Shown here in pieces: positions 45,301 through 56,300 of a stretch of DNA of 64,000 nt. Positions within the stretch are counted from its first letter, which is position 1. Every line of letters begins with the position of its first letter. The notes under the pieces are model-generated. The model did not search any database, was not told the origin of the DNA, and saw nothing but the letters and a program-made list of their open reading frames with translations. The DNA is from Euglena gracilis (lineage: Eukaryota; Euglenida; Euglenophyceae; Euglenales), in the NCBI GenBank assembly GCA_039621445.1, contig CP154955.1, positions 11,582,241 through 11,646,240 of the forward strand, written 5' to 3'. The position numbers were made by a program, and so were the translations under genes.

Positions 45301-46970
45301 TTCAGCATTTGGTGCTGTATCTTGCTCACTCTTTAGAAAAATGTCATCTTCTGTTTCTGCTGCAAAGGTTTTTTTTTAGTTTTGGTGACTTGGGGGGGAG
45401 AGGGGGTGGCTGGGTGGGTGGGTCCGGCTCATGCCAGTGCTGGAGGTGTGTCCGCCCCCCCCCCCCCATGGAGTGACTGACTTTTTTTTTGAAGTGGGTG
45501 ACTTGTTTTTGGCTACAGACCTGGAGGGGGGGGTCGGCCAGGAATGGCTGAAGGTGGCATCCGGCAGAATATTTTGGGGGATTCTGGCCAAAATCTTTTG
45601 ATTTTGAGCCATTTTTGGCCCAGTGGCCAAAGTGGGGGGTAGGTGGGAAGTGGTTGATTTTTTTTTGAAAAGTTATTGACTGGTTTTTGAAAGCGAAAAG
45701 TGACCCCCCTTCCCCCCCCTGGGGTCAGTCAGCAATGGTGTGGTCCGCCCTCCCCCTGCCCCAGGGGGTGAGGTTGGGCCGAGTTGGTACGTACTGGTTC
45801 GTCTTTTTTTTGTGGCGTGAAGTGCCGAAAAATTTTTGGACCCAAGATTGAAAGTGTGTCCCTCTGATCCCTCGCCGGTCCCCCTTCCTACGGAGCGTAA
45901 GTGGGCAAGAATCCAAAATAAGCGAACATAAGGCAAACCATTTCCCACCAATTTTTCATGTGCATGCACAATTCCAAAACACCATATGGATGGGTGGGGA
46001 AAAAAATTTGCATTTCTGTGAAGAGGTTTCTTCGGGATCTGGGGGGAGGAACACCAATGACATAGGCAAGTCCTGAATTGTTGAATAAAATGAAGCCCAT
46101 CTTAGGCTATTGGACACCAAGAACCGCCAAAAAGCTGGTAAGGCATTATGGTTGGCCACTATTTCTGTTTTGTAATGGTGACGTTGAGCGCCCTTCCTTG
46201 ACATAGCGCAACCAGGCTTTTTTTGTTTAAGTCAGAAGACCCTCCCCTGGGGGGGTCCGGAGCTGGACCCCCCCTCCCAGGGGGGGGTCCCAGGCTGGAG
46301 GCCTGGATATGGGTTTTGGCGCAAAGAGCGGAAATTTTTTTGGGAAATGGCCTTAGACGGCCCAATTTTGGGGTCCCCCTCCCGGGGCTGCCACCCAGCC
46401 TCACGCCGGGGGTGGGTGGGTGGGTGGGGATCCCAAAAAGAAGCCCAAGCATAACAGGACTCGCTGCACACAGCTTATTTTCGAATTGTTTTCTATTTTT
46501 GTGATGCTTCAAATGTTCAAGTCAAGGAAGTGTTTGTTTGGACATTGAAATCGTCAAGGAAAAATTGTCCGCAATGCTTGCAATTCTGTGAATTTGAAAT
46601 CGTTGTGCAAAACCCGGTGGTTTTTTGACAGCGCAAATAATAATAAAAATACCTGAATAATCACGAATGAGAAGTTTTTACCATGAAAGGGAGGGAAACC
46701 CTGAAAATTTTAAAAAAAATCAAAATATTTACTCCAATTTATCTGCATTTTTGGGAATCAAAAATGGTTGTTGTTTTCATTTCTCTTACAGTTGCATGGA
46801 AACCAATCTGATTCCTCCACCACAAAGCAGAGCCCTCAAGCAGGGCAAGCCGCAAAGCAGAATGGCTCCCATCCAGCTCTGGCGGCAAGGGTGGCAAGGG
46901 GAAGGGCGGGGGCGAGTGCTACACGTGCGGTGCCACCGACCACTGGGCCCGGGACTGCCCACAGGCGTAA
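42330..46970 (+). CDS. CNBP: CCHC zinc-knuckle protein, CNBP/Gis2 type, 197 residues
   Basis: Single-stranded nucleic-acid-binding protein with seven CX2CX4HX4C knuckles, the number typical of CNBP, Gis2 and Byr3. Exons 42330-42458, 42916-43041, 43766-43948, 44734-44805 and 46887-46970 sum to 594 nt in phase. Knuckles include [42 protein letters not shown] and [14 protein letters not shown]. Knuckles 2 and 4 are split by introns and become complete only after splicing as given. Gly/Lys linkers lie after knuckle 1 and in exon 4 (GGK repeated). Introns 1, 3 and 4 are nonconventional; intron 2 is GT-AG. The family acts in translation and RNA folding; its role here is inferred. Confidence 0.92.
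42459..42915 (+). other. Nonconventional intron, CCHC gene intron 1
   Basis: Begins AGGCAGGGATGGG and ends CTCATTCCTGGTGGT. CAG lies at +4 to +6 and CTG at -8 to -6, with 10-bp pairing of CAGGGATGGG to CTCATTCCTG including wobbles. The boundary is forced, because only this splice completes the knuckle [14 protein letters not shown]. There is no GT near the donor and no AG near the acceptor. Confidence 0.92.
43949..44733 (+). other. Nonconventional intron, CCHC gene intron 3
   Basis: Begins GGACAGGGAGAAG and ends CTTTTCCCTGTGGAT. CAG at +4 to +6, CTG at -8 to -6, ten consecutive terminal pairs with one wobble. Both flanking exons are phase 0. A GT-AG reading (GAGG/GTGGCA to AAAAG/GCGGC) is also in phase, but it lacks the pairing rationale. 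Confidence 0.8.
45458..45742. mobile_element. Possible C/G-tract element with 8-bp flank
   Basis: GTCCGCCC occurs at 45450-45457 and 45743-45750. The right end reads GGTCAGTCAGCAATGGTGTG, as in the 50553 family, but the left end is only a C-tract followed by GAGTGACTGAC. Low-complexity flanks make this weaker than the other calls. Confidence 0.45.
46213..46447. mobile_element. Decayed hAT-like MITE, CAGGCTTC family
   Basis: Starts CAGGCTTTTTTTG and ends CCCAAAAAGAAGCCCA. Flanks AGCGCAAC and AGCATAAC agree at 6 of 8. The interior has the same C/G-tract and GGCGCAAAG organisation as 30612-30876. An older copy, inside CCHC gene intron 4. Confidence 0.7.
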
Positions 46971-48105
46971 ACCGGGGGAGGCCGGTCGGGGAGCACCACG
47001 GGAAGGTGGTTCGTTGGGTGAGGTGCTAGGGTGCACGGTCCGCTTCGTTCGGTGTATATGGAGGGAGGGTGCTGGCTGCTTGCGCTGCTGTCGCCGCTTG
47101 CATGGTTTTGACGGTCAAAGATGTGGTTGCGGCCATGGTGGTTTAGTAAAGTCAAATAAATCCAGTCAACGGCACAGATTTGCCGTCTGGCAGATCAAAC
47201 TGTCAGATTCCAGGAATGTTCGTCCAAAGCTTCTGCCAGTGATTTCCCCTTTCTGTGAATTCTGAAATCCGGGGTTGTGGATGAAAACAGGTTTCTCTGG
47301 TCAAAGCAGTCAGTGCACCATATTCCCCATTTTTGCACAGTCATCCTTCTGGTTCGAATTTGAAATTCAGCAGTGCAGCATTCCCACATACACCATTGTT
47401 GATCTCAGGCACTATTCGCTTCTGTTGACAGACAGTGTGATGCTTGGGGTTTGGTGCCAAAATTGCTGGAAATGCAGTTGCCTTGAACTGGTATCTGCTT
47501 TTTTTTGAAAAGAAAAACTGACCTCAGCTGGCATTTCAAACGAGGCATTTGTTCAATGTGCCGTTCTTTGGGGCACTGCACAGCATCGTCCTGTGTCGTC
47601 GCAGCCACCGCTGCAAAGTTTGACGCTCCTGTTACAGCGGCCGGAACACGAGCCCTGCGACAGTCCTACCCTCTGGGGGGACAGCCCTGTCCGATTTCCA
47701 TTGTCGAATCGCCAAGGGATTCCTGTCCATGTTATGGCAACGATGTTTGCCTGCCCTCTTCATCCCGACGGTGCTTGCCCAACATTTGCTTGGGTCACGT
47801 CACTGCTTAGGCATTTTGTCGAATTTTGGGTTTTCGTATTGGCCAGAGGGTTGGTTGCATGGTGGATGGGCTTCAAAAAAGTTTCGACCAACCAGAGGTC
47901 ATTTAAATGAATTGATTTTCTGAATAACTAAGGCAGAAGCTGATATTTTTTTCCATTCCTTCCCATACCTTCCCATTCCTTCCTTTCTTCCACTCCTCAT
48001 TCCCATAGTAAATGGTAAATGGGGCACGCCGGCACCATCAGGGCTGCTCGGGAATCCCTGAAGCACTATGGGTGGTGGGTGGGTGGGGTCGACCATCCCC
48101 CCTAC
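46971..48105. other. Intergenic spacer after the CCHC gene
   Basis: Mixed-composition DNA with small ORFs only. I see no exon-like GC bias, knuckle motif or known domain, and no clear polyadenylation signal. Confidence 0.5.
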
Positions 48106-48536
48106 CAGGCTTTTGCTTAAGGGATTGCAGTACCCCACTGGGGGGGGGGGGGCTGGACTGCAGCTAGTCCAAATTTGGCTAGTGGGTTTTCTAGCAGACC
48201 CCCCCCCGGGGGGTCTGCTAGCAGGGCTAGCTAGTGGAAATTTTTTTTCCAGTGACCGGCGCAAAGCGCCGAAAATTTTTTTGGGACCCCCAAAAATGGC
48301 CAAAATGCCCGTTTTTGGCCATTTTTGGGAATTTTTGGAACAAAATCAGCCAAAAACCTGTTAAAAACCTCATTTTTCCTCTGGCGCGCAGCGCCGGAGG
48401 AAAATTTTTTTCCAGTCCGGGGGACCCCCGGACCCCCCCGGGGGGGAGGGGGGGGTCTAGCTAGTCCACTTTTTCCAGTGTCTAGCCGATTGGCTAGCCA
48501 GTACCCCCCCCCCCGGGGTCCTTAAGCAAAAGCCTG
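48106..48536. mobile_element. hAT-like MITE, CAGGCTTTTGC family
   Basis: Ends CAGGCTTTTGCTTAAGG and its inverse, with a perfect 8-bp duplication CCCCCTAC at 48098-48105 and 48537-48544. It contains two GGCGC palindromes (about 48258 and 48384) around an A/T stretch, and repeated CTAGCTAGT motifs. The 16960-17352 fragment is a relative. Confidence 0.92.
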
Positions 48537-50315
48537 CCCCCTACCCCCATCCTGGGGGGTGGGGGGTCCGCCACCCCACCCCCAGATTTCCGGGGGTGCC
48601 GATTTTCAGGTCAAAGCCAAAGGGTGGGGGGGGTCGACCCCCCCCCCAGGCCTTCCTGTGCAACCCTGGGCACCATTCCCCAAGCATGTTCTTTTGGGCG
48701 GGGGTGCCATTCCCCGCAGTGCACAAGAAGCTGAAGAGTGCAGGCGGGCCGGCTCCTCCTTTGTTTGTCATTGCAACAGCAGGTCGTTCTGATGCGTCTC
48801 ATTTGTATCTGTGTGGGTAGCAACCATGATCGAGGCAGTTGGTGTCGTCTTCTGCATTCTCCTGCCCGTGGCTGCCAGGCATTTGGGGTGCACAAAACAG
48901 GTCAGGGTGTTGTTAAACGTTCAAAATGAGGTTATGCAGAGAGAGGGGGTGCCCCGTGTTATCTTTTTTTTTGTGTAATCCATTTTGATCCATGTTGATC
49001 CTGACTGCTTTTGATGCATCAGTCATCAGCCCAAAAAAACACAACTAAAATACCTCCCCCCCCTGGCCCGAGCCACAATTGACGGTAAGGCCAGGGGGCC
49101 AACCTGGTGTAAATTTCAGGCATTTCGTGCATATTTCACTTTTTTTGGTCAATATTGCATGTGTTACATACTTTGCACATGTTCAGTGCATGTTTCCAGG
49201 TTTTTCAGGAAAGCACACACAATTCTCAGAACTGTCTTTCTCAGACCAAACATTTGTACCGTCCAAGCTCAAATTTGAAGATGAGTGGTGGAATTAGGTA
49301 TTTTGGGCTTCGCCCTAATAAGTGCACAAAGGGGAGCACAAATGCGTTTTTTTTTTGTGTTTTTTTTGCATATTTTTTGATTTTTGGCAAAATTTGCTCT
49401 TTTTTAGTGCGACTTTTGGATTTTTGCTGGAAATTTGACTCTGAAAAACCTCTTTTTCGCTCCAATTTCCCCCGAGACCAAATTTTTGTCATTTGTCGAA
49501 GGTCATGGAGGCCACTCAAATATCATATAAAAATGATATAAATGATATAATAATCTAATAATATATAATATATAATAATGTATATATTATAATAATATAT
49601 ACTTATATATTATATAATACATGATATATATATATATATAGAATATAATATAATATAATATATATATATATATATCAATATATATATATATAAGATATAT
49701 AATACTCTCTCTTCTCCTCTCCTCTCCTCTCTCTCTCCTCTCCTCTCCTCTCCTCTGTCTCCTCTCTCTGCTCTCTATTATTATATATATTATCATATAT
49801 ATATATATAGATATATATACTTTCCCCCAAATTAATAAATGATATAAAGCCTCCCAAATATAAAGCCCCCCCTGAGAGTCTGGAAATCCCGCCCAAATAT
49901 AAATCCGGGGGGGGCTTTATATTCGGGGGGAGGTTTATTATTTTTTTGCCAGAAGTCACAGCCCGAGGGGGGTATTAGCCCAAAAAGCACCCGAAACCCC
50001 TCTTTGGGGTCATTTATTGCAATTTGACATGAAATTTAGCATTTTTGGAGGCCAGATAATCCAGAATAATCGATTTTTTTCTGTAATTTACGATGAGAAA
50101 TTAATTTTTAATAACCCCCATTTTCAGGGCGAATCCAGGTCGCCGCGCCGCCCGAAAAAAATAGGGGTATTAACTTGGGTTGGAGGGGGGGGTATTTTTT
50201 GGGGGGGGTCAGCTGGTGGGCCCCCGGGGTCCCTGAGCAAAATCCTGCTGCTTCCCTCTTCCTGTGTGGCACAGGCACCCCCGTGATGTAGTGCCGCGGC
50301 CGAGTGACCCGGCGC
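48537..50315. other. Intergenic spacer upstream of UTP23
   Basis: Holds a C/G-tract stretch (48545-48660), a TA/AATA microsatellite (49530-49690), a CTCTC run (49704-49770) and the element at 49847-50209. No gene is supported. Confidence 0.6.
49847..50209. mobile_element. C/G-tract element, relative of 6591-7001
   Basis: The interior closely follows 6640-6870: 'gccagaagtc', 'acccctctttggggtcattt' and 'ggaggccagataatccagaa' occur in the same order. The ends are CCTCCCAAATATAAAG-like and GTATTTTTTGGGGGGGG. Target flanks are unclear because the left side runs into an AT microsatellite. Confidence 0.65.
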
Positions 50316-50317
50316 AG
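50316..50317 (+). promoter_or_regulatory. Probable spliced-leader acceptor of UTP23
   Basis: GGCGCAG ends two bases before the ATG at 50320, as also seen at 59531. A 2-base leader is too short without an added leader exon, which favours trans-splicing. Confidence 0.5.
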
Positions 50318-50319
50318 TG

Positions 50320-53300
50320 ATGCAGGTCCACCGGCGGAAGCAGAGCAACAAGGTGCTCGCCTGGTACAAGAAGGAGTACGGCTACGACCCACCGTTCCGG
50401 GTGCTGTGCGACGCGTCGTTCATCAGCATGGTGCTGGACAACGGCTGGAAGCTGGAGCGGACGGTGCAGCGAGCCCTGGGACCGCGCCAGCCGGGTCCGT
50501 TGGCAGCACATTTCAACCCATCCCTTGGCACAACGAAGCAAAGTATCCGGGGCATACCATGCTGTCCTACCCCCCCCCCCCCGGGGTGAATGACTGGTTT
50601 TTTTTTTTGGCAAGAACCCCCCGCCCCCCGATGGGTGGGGCAGGCCCGAAATGAAAAGTGGCTGGCCTGGCGCCGAAGGGGCCCGAAAATTTTTGGATTT
50701 TTTGAGATTCTTGGCAGATTTTCATTGCCTCGGTAAAGTGATTGACTGGTTTTTTCGGAAAAGGTGACTGACCGGTCGTTTCGGAGTGGAAAGTGAACCT
50801 CCTCCCCCCGGGGGGGGGGGACGCTAAGAAATGGTATGATCCGGGGCTCTGTGAGCTTACCAAATGTACCAAAACTTGGTACATATTTTCTTTGTTTGTT
50901 GTTTTTTACGGACTCTTCTTATGGTGTTGAGGTCTTCCATTTTGGTTGCTGGTGGAAGTAGTTATTTATTTTACATGGAATGGCATGTGTACCATTGAAA
51001 AACAGCAAGTTCCTGTCTTTTTTGTCTTTTTTGTCTTTGCGCTTTTTGATGTTATTTTTTGATGTTCTTTTTGATTTTGTTTTTGATGTTCTTTTGATGT
51101 TATTTTTGTTTTTATTTTTGTTTTTATTTTTTTTGTTTTTATTTTTTATGTTATTATTTTTGTTGTTATTATTTTTGCTGTTTTTTTTGAAGTTATTTTT
51201 GAAGAAGTTTTTGATGTTGTTTTCCCCACTTTTTTTTTCAACGGGAAACGCTTCTCTGTTGCCCTCTACCCAACGCCCGAAGCTATCCAGCAGACCGACT
51301 CTTGCTTTCCCGCCCCTTCAGCCTGCGAGTGTGCTGCTGCAAGCCGCTTCCGGACGAACTGAGCATGCTGGGCAGGACCGACGCGCTGGAGGCCGCCCAG
51401 TGGCTGTACAGCGTCTCCACCTACCCAGGGCTGTATGGCGATCCCCGAACCCCTGTGGGTGGTGGGTGGGGGCCCGACCCCCCCACCAGGCCTTCCCATA
51501 CACCCCTGCACGTACCACACCGGCTACGGTGATGGCAACCTGGGACAGGGCAGGCTGCATGTGAGGCGGGAGCTTTCTTGTCGTGTTTTTTTCCGACCTC
51601 AATGGTGGTTGAAGACATGTTCATTTGGCCCCTTTTTTTGCGAAGTGGGCCTGATGTAAAAGGACGCAAACCGGGGCCCCAACACATCTTCTGATGGGAA
51701 GCTGTGGCGCTCCATTCAGATGCCCCTGCCATTTGCAGTGACTGTTCCTGGGAGTGTTCCTGGGAGTGGGGCAACCCCAATTCAAACTCTTGTCATTTCC
51801 AAAACTGGGCGGATTGTAGGCTGCTTTTAGGACGTTTTTGGATGCTCCTTGCACAAAGGCATTCAACAGCCAGCCGTCTGCCCTGGCCCAAGCCCTTCGG
51901 ATGCCCTCCTGGACAGGGGTTTTCCAAAGCCAGAGGTGACCCTCCCCCCCCCCCCGCCGGGAGGTCCAGCCAGCCAGCATTTTATTTTGCTGCCAGCAGC
52001 TCCCAGCTGGACTATGCCCTTCCCCAGGATCTGCTGAAATAAAAGTTAGGCCAGCCTGGAAAAGCCGGGCAAAATCAAAAACGGGGTCAAAATGGTCACA
52101 AATGGCGTTTTTTTTTCAGTGTTTGGGGGGGTTTCACCTCAAAGTTTTGGCTGAAGCATCCCAACCCAACTGGATTTGGATTTTTGGGGCTATTCTCGGG
52201 GTAACCCCCATTTAGACCGGCATCTGTACATCGGGTGCACACCAAGGTGAAGCACAACAAATCACAAGAAGGTCTCAGCAAACACAAACAAGCACTCAGG
52301 CCCACCCCAGCGTCAATGTTTTGGAAAAATGTGAACAGATGGACAGTTGTTCATTGGGGTGGATGACAAAAATGACTCCACGTCGCCAAAGAAAACCCCT
52401 GCTCCTGGCTTTGGCAAAGGATTCTGAGCGAAAGTACATCCTGGCGGCAAGGCCTGAGGCAGGATTTGGGGGGGCTCAATTGATCGCCGTGTTTGCCCAC
52501 TCGAAGGAAACATTTGTGATATCCTGGATAGTTCCTTGCTCCCAACTCAGAGCTGAGTTTTATCGCATCAAAACCACATATATTTTGCATTTTTTTTAAA
52601 AAAAATGGAAACCTGCTTCTTGTGCAGAGAAACTGCAATTTTGTTGCAAATACCCAAAAAAGGTTGGGAGTGATATTCAGATATCAAGAGGGGAAAATGG
52701 TCAAATTGCATAATTGCAGAAATACACTCTTATTTGCAAGTGCCTCAGGAACCATACCTACCCCCCCCCCAAGGAAACTGTCATGCCCGAGAACCTGTCA
52801 GGGTCCCGCCCGGGAAACTTTCAGGGTCCCGGTACCAGCCAACCTGTCATGCTGGAAGTTGTCAGGGTCCCCAGTACCGGCCAACCTGTCAGGGTCATTT
52901 TTCATTGATTTTCCCTTGAAATGCCCTACCCGGGAAACTGTCAGGGTCCCACCCGGGAAACTGTCAGGGTCCCTGTTACCGGCCAACCTGTCATGATAGG
53001 AAGTTGTCAGGGTCCCCGGTACTGGCCAACCTGTCAGGTGACAGTTTCCCGGGGGGGGGAAACAGCCACAGTGCACACATGGGGGGGATTTCCAGCAGTT
53101 GAGCTTGCGACGGATGACGAGCCGGATGAGGGATGACGAGATGCGCCCCACTGCATTTTCCGGGGATCCTTGGCATCAAAGTCGAAAATGCAGAAAGGCC
53201 TGCAGCAGACCCAGAACGATCAGCTGCGCTGGGCTGCGCACAAGAAATGCATCCCTGTCGTGCGGTTTGACGACCTCAAGAAGGCAGTGATGCTTGATGG

Positions 53301-56300
53301 GTTCTTGTACTCCAAGAAGAGCAGGTGCTCCAATGCTTTGAAAAAGGGGGTCCAGGGTCAAGAGGTCCTCCCTCAAATGTTTCAGTGTTCCCCCCCTTCA
53401 CACCACTGATTTTAATTTCTGTGTCATATTAAAAAAAAACGCTGCAAATGGGAGCAGGGTGGAGATTTATTTTTTGCTTGCCCATCTACCTTCGCATTAC
53501 AGCAGTGCAGCAGGTTTGTGCAACGTTCTATGCGCCGCTTTCACCCGCATTATGTCGCATATTGTTTTTTTTGAATGCAGCTTAAGTTCTATTTTCGGAC
53601 CCAGAGTTGTTGTTTTTGCATATTTCTTTAAAAAAGACAGAATGCCAACCGCCGCGGTGGCCCACCTGATCGCAGTCCGTAAAGGCCTGGCAGATGCAGC
53701 CCCGCAGCGCGATGTCCAGCTGAGCAAAGCCGACGCCGCATTCATCCGACCATGCCGATACTGGCAGGCTGTCTTCCCCAGCACTGCAGCAGGCTCTTCT
53801 CGTGTTGATGTTCCCAAACCCAAACCCGGCGGGCCATCTGCTGAATGCTTCCACCAGCTCCTCGCTTCTCAGGGTGAGCAGGGACGCTGCAGCTCTCTTC
53901 TGTCCCTGAGAACCCTGCATGCTTCCCTTGCAGTGACCAACGCCCTCCCCCAGGTGGCTGGCCTGAGAAAGATCTGATTGCGTGTGTGGTAAATCAGGCT
54001 GTTGGCCAAAAGGAGCAAGCGAGACCCCTCCCAGAGTGGGTAAGTCACCAGTCTGCCCTCCCAGGGGTCTCGGCATGGCAGCCAGCGGCTGCAGCAGGAA
54101 ATGGGGGTCAAGGAGCAGGCATCCTGTTGAGGAAGCTCGACCCCCCCCATGGTACGGGCAGCATCACCTGGTGTGGGTGTGGGTGTGGGTGTGGGTGTGG
54201 GTGTGAAGTGGTTTAGACCCCCTGCATAGCTATTTTCAAGGGTCAGCAGCCTGGCTGGATCGCTAGATTCACTCAACCTTGGTGTCACCCCCCCGTGCGG
54301 GGGGGGGGGGGGTTGTGGAGAGTGGGTTGTCAAAACTGTGGGTGCTGGGCTTGCAAAGCCCACCTGCCCACTTCTTCTTTGAAAGCCCACCCACCCGCGA
54401 CATTAGGCGGCCTGACTTGCACTCAAGGTTCTCAATTTTGTATTGCGATTTGTGCAATGTTCCACATTTTTTGATTCTTTTTTTGAATCCCAGCTTTGAA
54501 ACCCGTCTTTTTTGACCCTTTGGCTCCACAATCCATTGGGTGCAAGGAACAGCCAGAACCATTGCACACATGTGCAACAGTTACCCATTGCGCGGGTGCG
54601 AAATGCATACCCTTTGGCAAGTGTGCAATGGGTAACAGAAACCCCCGAGGTTGTGGGAGACCATTTTCCCCCAGTGTCCTTGGCCTGTTTGTTCTTAGGC
54701 TCTGTGAAATGTGTGTGAAGGGTCAAATGCTGAGTCATCTGGAGGGTGGACTCTACAGTGCGTTGCCAAGGAGCTGGGAAAAAAACAGCTTGCCAGAGAG
54801 CTTGCCAGAGAGCCAGATGCCTGAGAGGTTGGAGCGGGAGGAAAGGAACAGCGGGGAGTCACGTCGGTGCAGGGATTGGTGGGGGGGTTGTCAGGGGCTT
54901 CATAAATGAGGGACTCACAACGGGGGTTTCGGCCCTTGTTTGTGAGAATCCACGTCTCCCGGAGTTGAACTTTTTTTTAAACATGGTGCACAGACCGAAA
55001 AACACCAAAATGGGCCCAAAAAAGCAGATGCCCCCCTCCCCCGTCCAGCGACCGGGTTTGTCCAACAACCACCCCCCTCCCCAGTTAGATGGGATCTTTT
55101 TGGATACAATGTTGGTCCCAGAACTTTCGGCGTAATTGTGTGAATTGATTTGCTATTTTTCAGAGAACAAAATTGGCAAAAATCGTAAATGCCCCAATAA
55201 ATGGCTGAAAACTCCAAAAATGGCAACAAAAGTGGCCGATAGCCCCTGAAAAATGGTTACACATTCTCGAAGATAGCCAAATTGTCCTAAATGGCATAGA
55301 TGTTGATCGACTTTTTCGCTTTCTGAATTTCATTCACTCATACCAAAAGTTGTGTTCTTCAAATCCTGGGTGATGAAAGGGGGGTGACGATTTTTTTTTA
55401 ATCAAAGACTGACTGTCCGCTTTGGTGTTGAGATGCCTCCAGGACCGTTCTCTCCATTGCTCAACTGCTCAACGACCAGACCTTTCTGTTGTGCATGGAC
55501 ACAGAAAATTAAATTCCAAATCAGTGTCGTCCGATTTGGACATAAATTCCAAATCAAACGAGCATGGTCGTTGCGCAGTTGCGCAATGGGTACCAATTGC
55601 AATACAACATGACCAAGTGAAGGTTTCTGTCCACCTGTCCAACTCCGTGCTCTGTCCCCTCCAGTGTTCAAACTCGACGAGCAAGCACTTATGGTAACTT
55701 GACTGGCTTTGGGGACCCTAAATTGGTGTGCCCATTGTGCAGATCAGGGGGTTTTTTTTTTTTTTTTGACCCCAGGGGAAGGGTGGATGGGTCCGGCCAA
55801 TCCCCCCTTCCCCCCCCCCCCCCCGGGGGGATATACTTTTCCTCCCCCCCTGGGGGGGGAGAGGAAATTTTTTGAAACCGGTACTAAATTTGGCATTTTT
55901 TTCGCGATTTTTGGCCATTTTCAGGGAAAAGTAAGTGGGCCCCCGGGACCCCCCCCGGGGGGGTGGGTGGGTGGGTGGGGGGACCCCCCGGTCTTGAAAA
56001 AACCCCTGCTGCAGATGTGCAATGAAAACAAATTTTGATATGTAAATTGTGAGGCTATTGCGCAAATACACAGATCACCCGCATCAAGAATTACAAAAGA
56101 TTAAAAGTAGACGTTGCCCATTTGCGCAATGCCCTGGGCCAGGTGAGCCCGAGGGGGAGGTGCCCCAAAGCACCCAGGTCCGGCCCCAGGCCGGGGGAGG
56201 GAAGTTCCTGGGCACTCATCCAAGGCACTTCCAAGGCACCCTCAGACCCCCCCTCCAGGTTTGGTCAAATTTAAAAAAAAAAAAAAAGAAATTCAGCCCG

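Larger units (their letters stand above)
44806..46886 (+). other. Nonconventional intron, CCHC gene intron 4 (2.1 kb)
   Basis: Begins ATTCAGGGCTGCATGGG and ends CCCATCCAGCTCTGGCGGC. CAG at +4 to +6, CTG at -8 to -6, 13 of 14 terminal positions paired, one by wobble. Phase 0 on both sides gives an uninterrupted Gly/Lys linker into the last knuckle. It contains the decayed 46213 element and a C/G-tract unit at 45458-45742. Confidence 0.9.

Noticed and set aside
53459-53977. 172-residue frame in the UTP23 intron region
   Set aside because: Both strands are open and moderately GC-rich. No domain and no compatible splice sites.
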